Of a stretch of DNA of 64,000 nt, positions 1 through 7,726 are shown in pieces; position 1 is the first letter of the stretch, and every line of letters starts with the position of its first letter. The position numbers and the translations under genes were made by a program. The notes beneath the pieces were generated by a model that ran no database searches, was not told where the DNA came from, and worked only from the letters and a program-made list of their open reading frames with translations. The stretch comes from Anatilimnocola floriformis (lineage in GTDB: Bacteria; Planctomycetota; Planctomycetia; Pirellulales; Pirellulaceae): positions 682,001 to 746,000 of the forward strand of contig NZ_JAMLFW010000001.1 in the NCBI RefSeq assembly GCF_024256385.1, in the 5' to 3' direction.

Positions 1-1315
1 CCCAGTCGAAGATTAAGGCGCCGAAGCGCATGTTGTGGTCCATTTCCATCAGCAGACGATCGCCGGCGGCGCTGGCTTGAATGTCGGTTGGTGCTGTCGG
101 CAACGGAGCAATGCCACTGTCGCGATCGTGCGGCGGCTCGGCTCTCCAAAACCGAGTCGTGCCAGCCACCGCGAACGGGATCGTTACCAGCCGTCGATCT
201 TTGTCTGCCAGTGCAAATCGGTTGACGTAATAAGACGAGGGCCAGAAGAAACTCTCGGGCTTGTCGGCCACAGGAGGAGCGTCGGCATAGGCGACAAAGG
301 CTTTGTAGCGATGCTCGTCGCCCCAATGCCGCATTTCGGGACCTTTCCATTTCAGTTGCTTGGCCAAACGCTTCACATCGCTATGTCGCAAAGCTTTCCA
401 AGCCACAATCGCCTGAAAATCGACCAGCTGCGGCGCACGCGGAAACTGCTTGGCGAGGATCAACGCCCCTTTTTCAACTTTCTCGCCATCCAACTTTCCT
501 TCGTACAGCAATTCGTGGTCGTAACAATTGACCCGTTCGGCGATTCGCGCATAAGCAACGTAGCCGTCGTCACCGGCGAGCGACTCCTGCAGTTCTTCCG
601 CCAGCTTGGCAATGTCGTCGGGTTCTCCATGCCAGCGCGTCAGAAAAAACTCAGCAGCGGTTTGATAAACGGGATAGTACTTGGGGTCGATTTTGCTGGC
701 GGTTCTGACCCAACCCATCACATCGTCGCGTTTTGCCGTTCCCAAGCCCTTGCCGATTTCAATCAGGATTCGGTACAGCTCTGGATCCGCGGGTTTCAGC
801 TTCTCAGCGGCTTTGGCGTGTACGGCTGCTTCTTGTAAGCGTTCAATAAATTTGCGGCCACCTCCCTCCGTAACCTGGCCAGCAAAACCTTGGCCGCGCG
901 CATCCCAGCCCAGCATCACCAAAAACCGGGCCAGAAGGATGAGAGGTGTTGGATCTTCGGGCTTTTCGTCGCTCCATTTCTTGAGTAGGGCGATGCGATC
1001 GTTGATCGGATAGACGCCTTGAAACGCGGTGTTCATTGCGCGTTCATAGACCTCGAAGAGTTCGATCTGACCGGTGGCAAAATGCTTCCTGGTTTTGCGC
1101 ACCTCGGCAAACTGCTGCGACAACTCGTCGAACGAAGCGGTGCGACTGACCGTGGGCTGCTCGAGCCGCAGCAATGGCTCAACGGCTGGCTCGGCTTCTT
1201 TCGCTTCCGTAGCCGCTTGCTGCCAACCAAAGGTGACGCCCGGAGCAGCGAGCAAACCGACCACGCACGCGAGTCCGAGCGCCAAATCTCGGCGCCATTT
1301 CCAGCAGCTAAGCAT
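1..1315 (-). CDS. DUF4034-type secreted/anchored protein, N-terminal part
   Basis: Read leftward, the frame opens at an ATG at 1315 and stays open to the window edge (about 438 codons), so the C-terminus is missing. Residues ~9-29 are a hydrophobic signal or anchor segment preceded by Arg/Lys residues, suggesting export. After a linker rich in Glu/Ala, the protein follows the DUF4034 pattern: a 'FDELSQQFAEVRKTRKHFA' helix, then TPR-like helical stretches with 'LGWDARGQGFA' and 'YYPVYQTAAEFFLTRWHG'. DUF4034 is a family without a defined reaction; it is found in many planctomycetes and some proteobacteria, often several copies per genome. No catalytic residues stand out. It is followed (toward the right) by 106 bp with no gene and then the 3' end of the ligase gene on the same strand, so the two could share a transcript. 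Family assignment is from pattern recognition. Confidence 0.75.
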   Translation of the reverse strand, partial: MLSCWKWRRDLALGLACVVGLLAAPGVTFGWQQAATEAKEAEPAVEPLLRLEQPTVSRTASFDELSQQFAEVRKTRKHFATGQIELFEVYERAMNTAFQGVYPINDRIALLKKWSDEKPEDPTPLILLARFLVMLGWDARGQGFAGQVTEGGGRKFIERLQEAAVHAKAAEKLKPADPELYRILIEIGKGLGTAKRDDVMGWVRTASKIDPKYYPVYQTAAEFFLTRWHGEPDDIAKLAEELQESLAGDDGYVAYARIAERVNCYDHELLYEGKLDGEKVEKGALILAKQFPRAPQLVDFQAIVAWKALRHSDVKRLAKQLKWKGPEMRHWGDEHRYKAFVAYADAPPVADKPESFFWPSSYYVNRFALADKDRRLVTIPFAVAGTTRFWRAEPPHDRDSGIAPLPTAPTDIQASAAGDRLLMEMDHNMRFGALIFDW

Positions 1316-1421
1316 CACAACTCCACAATGAGACGAACAAAGACAATCAACGAAGGATCTGTCAGCCTAGTCGCGGTCGGCGGCGATGGCAAACATCAAC
1401 AGCAGGGCGTGAGTCGCACTT

Positions 1422-2471
1422 CTAACGCGACTTTTTCTTGCCGCTCGTCGGTGCATCGGTGCGCTCGCGGACGAACGATGTAAACCGCGGCACGCCGGCG
1501 TCGGTTAGTTCCTGATAGCGGAACGTGATCGTGCTGCCGATGGCGGGCGGCGCCGCCCGCTGGGCATCGGAGAACCCCGTGCCGACAGCGAACTGCGTGC
1601 CGTTGGGGAGCTCGACCAGGAGCGCGCCGAGCCTGCCTTTGTGGCGTCCCTCGCCGTCCTGGTGGCCGGTGACGACGGCGTCGGCGTCGTGAAATGTTTT
1701 GATCTTCAGCAGCGTCGACGAACGGCCAAACTCGTATTTCGAATCGGGCTGTCGCAGCATCAGCCCTTCGCCGCCGAGAGCTTCGACGCGGGCCAGCTCT
1801 TTTCGCAAGCCGTCGGTGCTGTCGCAAATCGTCTGCTCGAGAATTCGCAGCTGCGAGTTCGCTTTTGCGAGGCCGCTTTGGTTCATCGCTTTCAACCGCT
1901 GCTCGAAGTTGCCCGGCTCCAGCGGCGAATCGAAGACAACATACAACACTTTTTTCCAATGCTCGCTCTGATCCTGCCGGCGGACGATGCTCACCGTTTG
2001 CTGGAATGCTTTGCGATCGATCCACAGTTCGCCGTCGAGCGGTGTCTTCGGCAGGCCCGCCGTGAACCAACTCGGGGCGAGATATTTATTCCCTTGTCGC
2101 GAGAGAAAAACCTCGCCGGTCCAATACGCTCGCACGCCGTCGAGCTTTTCGCTCATGTACCAACCGGTCAGGTCGCGCTCGTTGTCCCACGTTTCGGCGA
2201 GCAAAATCTTCGGCGCTGCCGATTCACCCTCAGACGTTTCGACCTTGCGGACGTTCACTGGCGAAACGCCGTCAGCAGCGAGGCGGTTGTTCTCGTGCTC
2301 GTCGCCCAGATACTTGCGGAGATGTTTGCACGTCCGCTTCTCGATCGCGGTCGATTGATTGCGCCACGCCGGGCAACTGCACGAATACACGCCACCCGTG
2401 TTCTTCAGCACATACGGCTTCGAGCCCGAGCCCTGCATCTCCGCGGTTTGACCATCGAGCAATTCCGCCAT
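1422..2471 (-). CDS. ATP-dependent DNA ligase with N-terminal SWIM zinc finger
   Basis: 349 aa. The nucleotidyltransferase motif I 'EKLDGVRAYW' places the AMP-accepting lysine at K109; motif III-like 'PLDGELWIDR', motif IV 'GGEGLMLRQP' and motif V 'LLKIKTF' follow, then an OB-like C-terminal domain ('ADAVVTGHQDGEGRHKGRLG'). This is the size of small LigB/LigE-type ATP-dependent ligases, which seal nicks in DNA repair rather than replication (the replicative bacterial enzyme is NAD-dependent). Unusually, the first 60 residues carry a SWIM-type zinc-finger pattern CxC-x14-CxH (C31, C33, C48, H50), a motif that binds DNA or protein, so this looks like a fused targeting module. No signal peptide, so probably not the periplasmic LigE arrangement. 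The start ATG at 2471 lies 27 bp after the stop of the SMI1-like gene, suggesting co-transcription. Confidence 0.9.
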   Translation of the reverse strand: MAELLDGQTAEMQGSGSKPYVLKNTGGVYSCSCPAWRNQSTAIEKRTCKHLRKYLGDEHENNRLAADGVSPVNVRKVETSEGESAAPKILLAETWDNERDLTGWYMSEKLDGVRAYWTGEVFLSRQGNKYLAPSWFTAGLPKTPLDGELWIDRKAFQQTVSIVRRQDQSEHWKKVLYVVFDSPLEPGNFEQRLKAMNQSGLAKANSQLRILEQTICDSTDGLRKELARVEALGGEGLMLRQPDSKYEFGRSSTLLKIKTFHDADAVVTGHQDGEGRHKGRLGALLVELPNGTQFAVGTGFSDAQRAAPPAIGSTITFRYQELTDAGVPRFTSFVRERTDAPTSGKKKSR

Positions 2472-2498
2472 CGTTGGTTTCTCCAGAAAGGATTGAAA

Positions 2499-3111
2499 CT
2501 AGGAGTTCTCGCAAGCACTTTCCAGTGCAGCCACAATATCGGCTGGCACTTCCCAACGCACACGCCAATCGGGAATGGCAGCCTCAAGCCATTCCAGCAA
2601 ACGTTCCTTATCCTGAGGACGGCCACAGTCGGCCACCTCTTGTAGCCGCAACAATTGGTTGCGGTAGTTTAACTGCAAAGCCGAAACGTATTCCGTGAAA
2701 CTAGCGGCGACTGGCTGAAGCTGATCGAAATCAACCGCTGCCGTGCGGCGGCACGTCGTAGAACAAGTGCGTCAGATAGGGATGGCCAGCGAAATTTATG
2801 CAAGTTGCCGGCGCGCCATGTTGCCGAGCAAATCGCGTCAGGCCGGCAATGGTCGTGGGCGAGTTGGGAGCGGGCTCGGCTCCCGGTTCCCAAACCATAT
2901 GAAACGCCAGCGGCTCGGCTCGCTTCCGGTTGGGCCGCAACTGGAGATCGTAGAACAGTAAATTTCCGGCAGCGGCCTGCAAAAACGAAACGAACTCTTC
3001 CGGCAACGGCGCTGCGACGAGAGCCTGAATCTCGGCCAGATCGCGCAGACGTTCCGCCGCTGTTTGAATCACCAGATGCTGATAACGGGTGATCACGCCG
3101 CTATTCCACAA
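2499..3111 (-). pseudogene. SMI1/KNR4-like (SUKH) protein, split by a frameshift
   Basis: Two adjacent reading frames look like one protein of about 200 residues. The first part (from a GTG at 3096 or TTG at 3111) runs through 'LPEEFVSFLQAAAGN', 'TIAGLTRFARQHG' and 'HPYLTHLFYDVPPHG' and hits a stop at 2731-2733. Reading the next frame across about 2740-2752 continues sensibly as 'AAVDFDQLQPVAASFTEYV' and on to 'VPADIVAALESACENS' with a stop at 2499-2501. The 'LPEEF..FL' helix, the 'INFAGHPYLTHLFYD' strand and the 'SFTEYV' helix fit the SMI1/KNR4 (SUKH) fold, whose bacterial members are often immunity or unclassified interaction proteins. The shift is one base; it could be a real mutation, a sequencing error or recoding. 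The 5' end overlaps the S4 gene's 3' end by a few bases. Confidence 0.6.
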
Positions 3112-3352
3112 AGAGTTTTTTACCGTGCACTTCCACCTTATCGCCCGGGCTCAGTTTTTTCCGCCGTCGCGTCTCTACCACGCCGTTGAGTTTTACTTCG
3201 CCGGCTTGGATCATCAGCTTGGCCTGGCCGCCCGTATCGGCGACGCCGCGTTGCTTCAAAAAATGATCGAGTCGCAGCGGCTCGGCTTCGTCTGGCGATT
3301 CATCAACAGGTTCATCAGCCGTCACGGGCAGGTTCCTCGGGTTTGGCGACAT
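3101..3352 (-). CDS. Small S4-domain RNA-binding protein (RlbA/YaaA-like)
   Basis: 83 aa. Residues ~27-83 form a complete S4 domain: 'RLDHFLKQRGVADTGGQAK', 'IQAGEVKLNGVVETRRRKK' and 'LSPGDKVEVHGKKLFV'. Stand-alone S4 proteins of this size (YaaA/RlbA/YbcJ type) bind structured RNA and associate with ribosomal subunits or assembly intermediates. The first ~25 residues are acidic and low in predicted structure, so a later start, for example the GTG at 3325, is possible; that would also shorten the 38-bp overlap with the upstream Cys-rich gene. Its stop at 3101 overlaps the start region of the SMI1-like gene, consistent with translational coupling along a minus-strand operon running from the membrane protein at 6110 to the ligase. 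Confidence 0.85.
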   Translation of the reverse strand: MSPNPRNLPVTADEPVDESPDEAEPLRLDHFLKQRGVADTGGQAKLMIQAGEVKLNGVVETRRRKKLSPGDKVEVHGKKLFVE

Positions 3353-3491
3353 AACCCGCGCAGCGGATGACGGGCTGCGGCGGGTACTTGGGATATTGCG
3401 ATTCGGTTTGCGACAGGCGGCAGAGATAAAACGTCGAGCCGCGGCCGCTGACGACGAGCTGACAATGGCAACAGTTGTGGCAGAGACTCAT
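3315..3491 (-). CDS. Small Cys-rich conserved hypothetical protein (58 aa)
   Basis: Begins 'MSLCHNCCHCQLVV' with three closely spaced cysteines (CxxCCxC), has two more cysteines in 'FYLCRLS' and 'VIRCAGY', and ends with an acidic/Pro tail. The pattern suggests a small zinc- or metal-binding fold. I recall similar short proteins ('FLLCxLSQTDPxFPKYP'-type) from other planctomycete genomes, but no function is known to me. The start ATG at 3491 is only 7 bp from the stop codon of the GH5 gene, and the 3' end overlaps the S4 gene, so it sits inside an operon-like string. A longer frame exists upstream to 3542 but that part lies in the GH5 coding region and lacks an ATG context. Confidence 0.6.
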   Translation of the reverse strand: MSLCHNCCHCQLVVSGRGSTFYLCRLSQTESQYPKYPPQPVIRCAGYVAKPEEPARDG

Positions 3492-3498
3492 GAGTCGA

Positions 3499-5730
3499 TT
3501 AGCGGTTCTTCTTCCAGGTGAATTCCTTGCCCGCCAACGCATCCTTGACGAACTGCCCCCAGAAGGGCGTCGGCTTGTAGTCCCACCCTTGAATCATGAC
3601 CGGCGTCGCTTTGGGATGAAACGAAAATGCCGTCCAGTGCAGCTTGTGCTTTTGAATCAAGCCGAGCATATCGGGGACCCAGGTGTAAGGATCCTCCTGA
3701 GCGTCGGCGGGGATGAAACTCATCTTGTTGATGTCGGCGCCGACTTCGCCGATGAAGATCGGATGCTTGTCGGCGATCAGCAGCACCTTGTTCGCCCAGT
3801 CGCGCTTCCAAGGATAAATGTGCGTGGAATAAACAACGCCATTCCCGCCGCGATCGTTCACCTCAAAACCCTTGGCGATGCCCGATAAGTCGTAAGCCCA
3901 GTCGAGGCCGCCGACGATGACGATGTTCTTCGCGCCGGCGTCGCGCACCGTGTCGATCAGCTTTTGCATGCCGACCGATTCAAAGCCGTTTTTCTTCTTC
4001 GCCTTTTCTTCGGGCGTAAGAAAATTGTCTTCATCGGCTGCCTTCTTTTCTTCGGCGACAAATCCACCATCGCGCCACACTTCCCACGTCGTACCGTGCG
4101 GTTCGTTGAACAGATCAAAGATCACGGCGGGATGCTCGCGATATTTCGTCGCCGCGTCCTTCCAGAATTCCACGTGCGCTGCCGTCGGTGCGCGAAAGCG
4201 ATGGAGATCGAGGGCCACATACTTGCCGCGGTTGGCGACCAGCGTGATGACCTGATCGACTAGCGCGCGATACTCGGCGCCGCCATCCTTTTGACCGGCA
4301 GCCCGGCCGAACCAGTATTCCTCCTTGACCGGCAGGCGAATGCAGTTCGCTTTCCATTCGTCCGTCGCGACGAGTGTCGATTTGAGAACCTTCTCGCCCT
4401 TGATCGAGAACTCGAGGCTGACGACGTTCATCCCTTGCAGCCAGACGGGCTCGTTCTTGGAATTCAAAATCTGATTGCCCTGCACGTGCAGCGGCAACGG
4501 CCATTTCTCGCGCTGCGGCGACTCGGGATCGACGCGAGCGCGACGCTCTTCTTCCTCGGCAGCTTTGGCGGCCGCGAGAAGCGGCGCGGCATCGACCGGT
4601 TTCAGCACGAACGAGTCGAGGTCGTACGTGCCGCGTTCGACTTGAAACAAGGCCGGCATGAATTCGAGCGTGAGCGCACTAGCCGGGACGAGGAACTCGG
4701 TTTTCTTTTCCACCCAACCGTTGGTATTGCTGCGGGTGTACGGCGGCGAAGGCTTGGCCGACATTTTGTGCCCGGCTTCATCTTTGAATTCCAGCATGAT
4801 GCGGGCATCGAACCACGGCTCCTTGCCGGGCTTGAGATCGGCGATTCGCTGCCGCCAGGTGAGTTGCAGCGCTTCGACGTTGGCCGGAATATCGATGGTG
4901 CGATAGAGCATCACCATCTCGCCCGGCTTGGGCGACTTCAGGCGCACGAAGAAGTTATCGTTTTCGTTTTCATAACTGCCGCCGTCTTTCGGCTTGCCCC
5001 ACTGTTCTGGCCAACCGGTTTTCTTCGGATCGCGTTCAAAATCGCCGTTGGCAAGTAGGTTGCCTTCTTTCTCGAGCAACGTGGCTGCCTTGGCGCGCTT
5101 CGCCGCGGCGTCTTTCTCTTGTTTGGCCTTCGCGGCAGCGGCGGTTGCTTTCGCGGCTTCGATCAGCGGCGCGGGATCGGTCGGCGTGAGGGTCACGTCG
5201 TCGAGATCGAGCGTGCCGGCTTCGACTTGCAGTAGCGAAGGCATGAACTCCAGCGTCGTTGCTCCCTCGGGAATGAGAAAGCTGATAGTGCGCTCGGTCC
5301 AAGCCGAATCCTTGCGGAGGTACGGCGCTGCCGGAGCGCCGGCCATTTTGTTGCCCTCTTTGTCTTTGAACTCGGCGAGGATGCGAGCATCGAACCACGG
5401 CTGTTTGCCCGGCTTGAGATTGCTCGTCCGCATCTTGAAGGCGAGTGTCAGTGCGCGCACCTCGGCGGGAATCTTCACCGCGTGATAAAGCATCACGGTC
5501 TCGCCCGGCTTGGACGATGTGAGGCGGAGAAAATGATTCTCGCCCTCGGTGACACACTTCACGTCCTCTTTCGCACGTGGCCAACCATCGGGCCAGCCGT
5601 CGGCGTCGCGATCGGTTTCGAAGTCGCCGTTGCTGATCAGCGATTTCGGTGGTTCTTGCGCAGCGAGACCAGTCGCCAGCGCGGTGAAGAGGAAGAGCGA
5701 AAGGAACGCGAGTGTGAGGTTTGATTTCAT
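3499..5730 (-). CDS. Secreted GH5-type glycoside hydrolase with two N-terminal CBM-like modules
   Basis: 743 aa from the ATG at 5730. A classical signal peptide covers residues ~1-25 ('MKSNLTLAFLSLFLFTALA...'). Two homologous ~170-residue modules follow, starting 'LISNGDFETDRDADGWPDGW' and 'LLANGDFERDPKKTGWPEQW', each with a matching 'KPGETVMLY/KPGEMVMLY' and 'PWFDARI' stretch; these resemble jelly-roll carbohydrate-binding modules and are linked by Ala/Lys-rich coiled segments. The C-terminal half is a TIM barrel of clan GH-A, family 5 style: 'WLQGMNVVS', 'NCIRLPV', 'YVALDLHRF', 'VIFDLFNEPHG' (acid/base Glu), 'IYPWKRDW' and 'IFIGEVGA' (nucleophile Glu). It should cleave a beta-1,4-glucan or mannan outside the cytoplasm. 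Its start overlaps the stop of the upstream membrane-protein gene by 4 bp (ATGA), indicating coupling. Confidence 0.88.
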   Translation of the reverse strand: MKSNLTLAFLSLFLFTALATGLAAQEPPKSLISNGDFETDRDADGWPDGWPRAKEDVKCVTEGENHFLRLTSSKPGETVMLYHAVKIPAEVRALTLAFKMRTSNLKPGKQPWFDARILAEFKDKEGNKMAGAPAAPYLRKDSAWTERTISFLIPEGATTLEFMPSLLQVEAGTLDLDDVTLTPTDPAPLIEAAKATAAAAKAKQEKDAAAKRAKAATLLEKEGNLLANGDFERDPKKTGWPEQWGKPKDGGSYENENDNFFVRLKSPKPGEMVMLYRTIDIPANVEALQLTWRQRIADLKPGKEPWFDARIMLEFKDEAGHKMSAKPSPPYTRSNTNGWVEKKTEFLVPASALTLEFMPALFQVERGTYDLDSFVLKPVDAAPLLAAAKAAEEEERRARVDPESPQREKWPLPLHVQGNQILNSKNEPVWLQGMNVVSLEFSIKGEKVLKSTLVATDEWKANCIRLPVKEEYWFGRAAGQKDGGAEYRALVDQVITLVANRGKYVALDLHRFRAPTAAHVEFWKDAATKYREHPAVIFDLFNEPHGTTWEVWRDGGFVAEEKKAADEDNFLTPEEKAKKKNGFESVGMQKLIDTVRDAGAKNIVIVGGLDWAYDLSGIAKGFEVNDRGGNGVVYSTHIYPWKRDWANKVLLIADKHPIFIGEVGADINKMSFIPADAQEDPYTWVPDMLGLIQKHKLHWTAFSFHPKATPVMIQGWDYKPTPFWGQFVKDALAGKEFTWKKNR

Positions 5731-6110
5731 CGGGGAGAAGAGGGCTTTTGATTTTTTTCTTCGGGCAACGAGCGATCGACAAACGGCGCGCTCGACAGCG
5801 CGCCGCGGAAGAACGCCAGCGTCGTGGCAAACAAGACCGAGCTGAGAAGGACGGAAAGGGCCAGGCAGACTGGAAAGTAATCCTGCATCAGCACGAGTGC
5901 TGGCGGGCGGACGCTCTTCGGGGTGCGACGAATGACCGGACCAGGCCCTTCGGAAAGCTTCTTGGCATCGGTTCGCCAAGCGTCCCATTGGCTTTGTGCG
6001 GCTTGATCGCCATAGACGGCAATCGCCTGCCGTCGCGCAAAGACCAAGCCGCCGATCACGGCGGCCAACATGGTGACAAACAACAGCAGATCGAGAATGC
6101 GAAACTTCAT
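5727..6110 (-). CDS. Small two-helix membrane protein upstream of the GH5 enzyme
   Basis: 127 aa. An N-terminal transmembrane helix ('MKFRILDLLLFVTMLAAVIG') and a second one around residues 77-100 ('FPVCLALSVLLSSVLFATTL') flank a ~50-residue, probably extracytoplasmic, loop; the short tail is hydrophilic. The N-terminus resembles small planctomycete membrane proteins ('F.L.DLLLLVTVVAV..G') that I cannot tie to a function. The stop overlaps the GH5 start (ATGA at 5727-5730), so it is translated with the glycosidase and may belong to the same polysaccharide-handling unit. It is the first gene of the minus-strand run; the inserted element begins 39 bp upstream of its start codon, so its promoter may be disturbed or supplied by the element. 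Confidence 0.65.
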   Translation of the reverse strand: MKFRILDLLLFVTMLAAVIGGLVFARRQAIAVYGDQAAQSQWDAWRTDAKKLSEGPGPVIRRTPKSVRPPALVLMQDYFPVCLALSVLLSSVLFATTLAFFRGALSSAPFVDRSLPEEKNQKPSSPR

Positions 6111-6149
6111 CCTCTCAGTTTATCTCAAAGTTAAGGGAGGGCGAGGCTC

Positions 6150-6201
6150 TGTCACGCGACACAAAGTTTTGCCGCGTTAATAGCGACATAAAGTTTTGCC
6201 G
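6150..6201 (+). repeat. Left end of the insertion element: tip plus two transposase-type repeats
   Basis: After the TGTCACG tip, two near-identical units lie at 6156-6174 (with one C for T change) and 6183-6201; both read 'GCGACAxAAAGTTTTGCCG'. They are spaced 27 bp and have the opposite orientation to those at the right end, as expected for terminal transposase-binding sites. Presumed binding-site function is inferred from position and repetition. Confidence 0.85.
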
Positions 6202-6242
6202 ATCTAGCTAGCTTTCATGTTCACTTGTCTACGCCAGTGTTT

Positions 6243-7455
6243 TCATTTGCGACGCTGCGCCGGCCCTGGCACTTGGAGAGTGCGCACGGCGTGTGGAGTC
6301 CAGTCGGAGGCGTATATCGCTCGCAGTTGGTTGCCTGGTTCATCGGTCACCAGCCATTCCAAGCGATCGGGGTCGAAGCTCAGGTACACGTCGCGGCCGG
6401 CGTGTCGGGCGCCGATAAACAGCTTGCGGTGATACGGCCCGATCTTGCCCGACTGATCGACACGACGGGGCACGCAATAGGTGCTGAGATGCTCAAGCAC
6501 GCGGTCCCAGTTCCAGTGACGTCGTTCCCAACCTGCCGTGTAGGTGCGCCCCGAATGCTTCAGCTCGGGGAACGCCACGACTCGCGGCTGCTTGTGAATT
6601 GCGGGATAAACTTCGCGTTGCAAGCGATCTTCATGCCGCAGTCGCGATTGAAACTGACGCACAGTTCGGCACTGCCGCGGTTCCGCCCAAGTATTCACCA
6701 GGCTCTGACTTCGTTCGATCACGCCGTTCTCCTGCGGTCGGCGCGGCGTGTTCCAGTGCATCTCAATACCCAAGCCGATGAGCCATAGCGCGAGCGCGGT
6801 GGGGAGATCGCTCCACGAACCCCACGGTGCGCCGTTGTCGACACGCATCACGTGCGGCCTTCCATATTCGCTAAAAACCTGCCGCAAACAGGCCTGCACG
6901 CGAACCACGGGAACCTGCGTGAAGTGACCGAGGGGAAAAAACAAACGACATTAGCACCGCGCCGCTGCACTCATCGGCCACGCGCAACCACGACACCGGC
7001 GCGCCGCTGGCCAGTCGCTTCTGCTCCGCAGCATCAATCTGCCAAACGTGGTGCGGCTGCTCTGCTCGCGTCACGCGCGTGCCCTGGCGACGACCACTCG
7101 GCGCAGGCCGCGTGGTCCGCAACCAGCGCTGCAATGTGCGCGTGCTGGGAAGTTGAGCCGCAACAAACCACCGCGTTAATTCAATTCGCAAACGCTCAGC
7201 GCCCCAGCGCCGATGCTGCTCACGCAATCGCAATGTTCGCCGCCGCACCACTTCCGCATCCTGCGAACGCTCTCTGCCGCACGCCTGATAATTGGCCGCC
7301 AACGCAGCCTCGCCCCGCGCCCGCAACCGCTGCAAAAAGCTCCTCACCGTCCGCTCGCACAACTCCAACTCCTGGGCGATGAGCGCCACCGACTGCCCAT
7401 TCTTAGATCGTCGCCAAATCGCCCGCCGAACCGCCAAAGCCAAAGCACGAGGCAT
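6243..7455 (-). pseudogene. DDE (rve integrase-core) transposase, frameshifted
   Basis: Two frames combine into one ~400-residue transposase. The N-terminal part (start 7455) has a helix-turn-helix region ('SVALIAQELELCERTVRSFL'), a second helical DNA-binding stretch, and the first catalytic Asp in 'WQIDAAEQ'. The frame is lost at a run of six A's at 6936-6941; the adjacent frame continues from there with 'ACLRQVFSEYGRPHVMRVDN' (second Asp in RVDNG), 'PRRPQENGVIERSQ' (catalytic Glu) and a C-terminal beta-rich tail ending at 6243. A single added base in the homopolymer explains the break; with five A's the frame is continuous. The shift needed to restore it is +1, not the -1 used by IS3-type elements, so programmed recoding is unlikely. 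The protein is probably inactive unless the run is variable or a sequencing error. Confidence 0.85.
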
Positions 7456-7524
7456 GATCGAATCTCCGCAGCAACGAATTCACCAGACGCCCGAGACGAA
7501 CTCATGCTACCGAATCCCACAACC

Positions 7525-7624
7525 CGGCAAAACTTTATGTCGCGATTAACGGCAAAACTTTATGTCGCGATTAACGGCAAAACTATGTGTCGCGATTAAC
7601 GGCATAACTTTATGTCGCGTGACA
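7525..7624 (-). repeat. Right end of the insertion element: four tandem repeats
   Basis: Four copies of a 20-bp unit ('CGGCAAAACTTTATGTCGCG') begin at 7525, 7550, 7575 and 7600, an exact 25-bp period with the spacer 'ATTAA'. Copies 3 and 4 have one or two changes. The last copy leads directly into the terminal TGACA at 7624. The asymmetry (four sites right, two left) resembles the unequal arrays of transposase sites in Tn7-like elements, where they orient the transposition complex. Confidence 0.88.
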
Positions 7625-7726
7625 GGCTCCCGCCGAGCCGTAGCGGTTGAAGGCAGTCGTCGCCGGCCGTTGCAGATCTACCTCGGCGGCTCGGCAGGAG
7701 CCTCGCCGTCCCGAGTGGCCGCGCCT

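Larger units (their letters stand above)
6150..7624 (-). mobile_element. Insertion element with Tn7/Mu-like ends and single DDE transposase (1475 bp)
   Basis: Element tips are TGTCACGCGACA (6150) and its inverse TGTCGCGTGACA (7613-7624). The 5 bp GGCTC occurs directly outside both tips (6145-6149 and 7625-7629), the expected target duplication. Both ends carry repeats of a ~20-bp unit (core 'CGACATAAAGTTTTGCC'): two at the left end and four tandem 25-bp-spaced copies at the right end. Inside is one transposase gene on the minus strand, broken by a frameshift, and nothing else. Tips of the form TGT...ACA, multiple internal transposase-type sites and a 5-bp duplication are known hallmarks of the Tn7/Mu/Tn552 group, whereas the transposase looks like a short integrase-core protein such as those of IS481/IS3-type elements. 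Family placement is therefore left open. Confidence 0.9.
6135..7712. repeat. Palindromic intergenic repeat interrupted by the insertion element
   Basis: Joining 6135-6149 to 7630-7640 (dropping the element and one target copy) restores a 26-bp arm that begins 'GGGAGGGCGAGGCTC'. Its inverse, with two mismatches, lies at 7687-7712. Between the arms is a ~46-bp spacer. This is a long-stem palindromic repeat of the kind common between genes in planctomycetes; the element landed inside its left arm. It sits between the membrane protein (starts 6110) and the M20 gene (ends 7727), both on the minus strand. Confidence 0.8.

Noticed and set aside
6936-6945. Programmed -1 frameshift of the transposase
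   Set aside because: The frame needed is +1 relative to the first part, and no canonical slippery heptamer in register was found.
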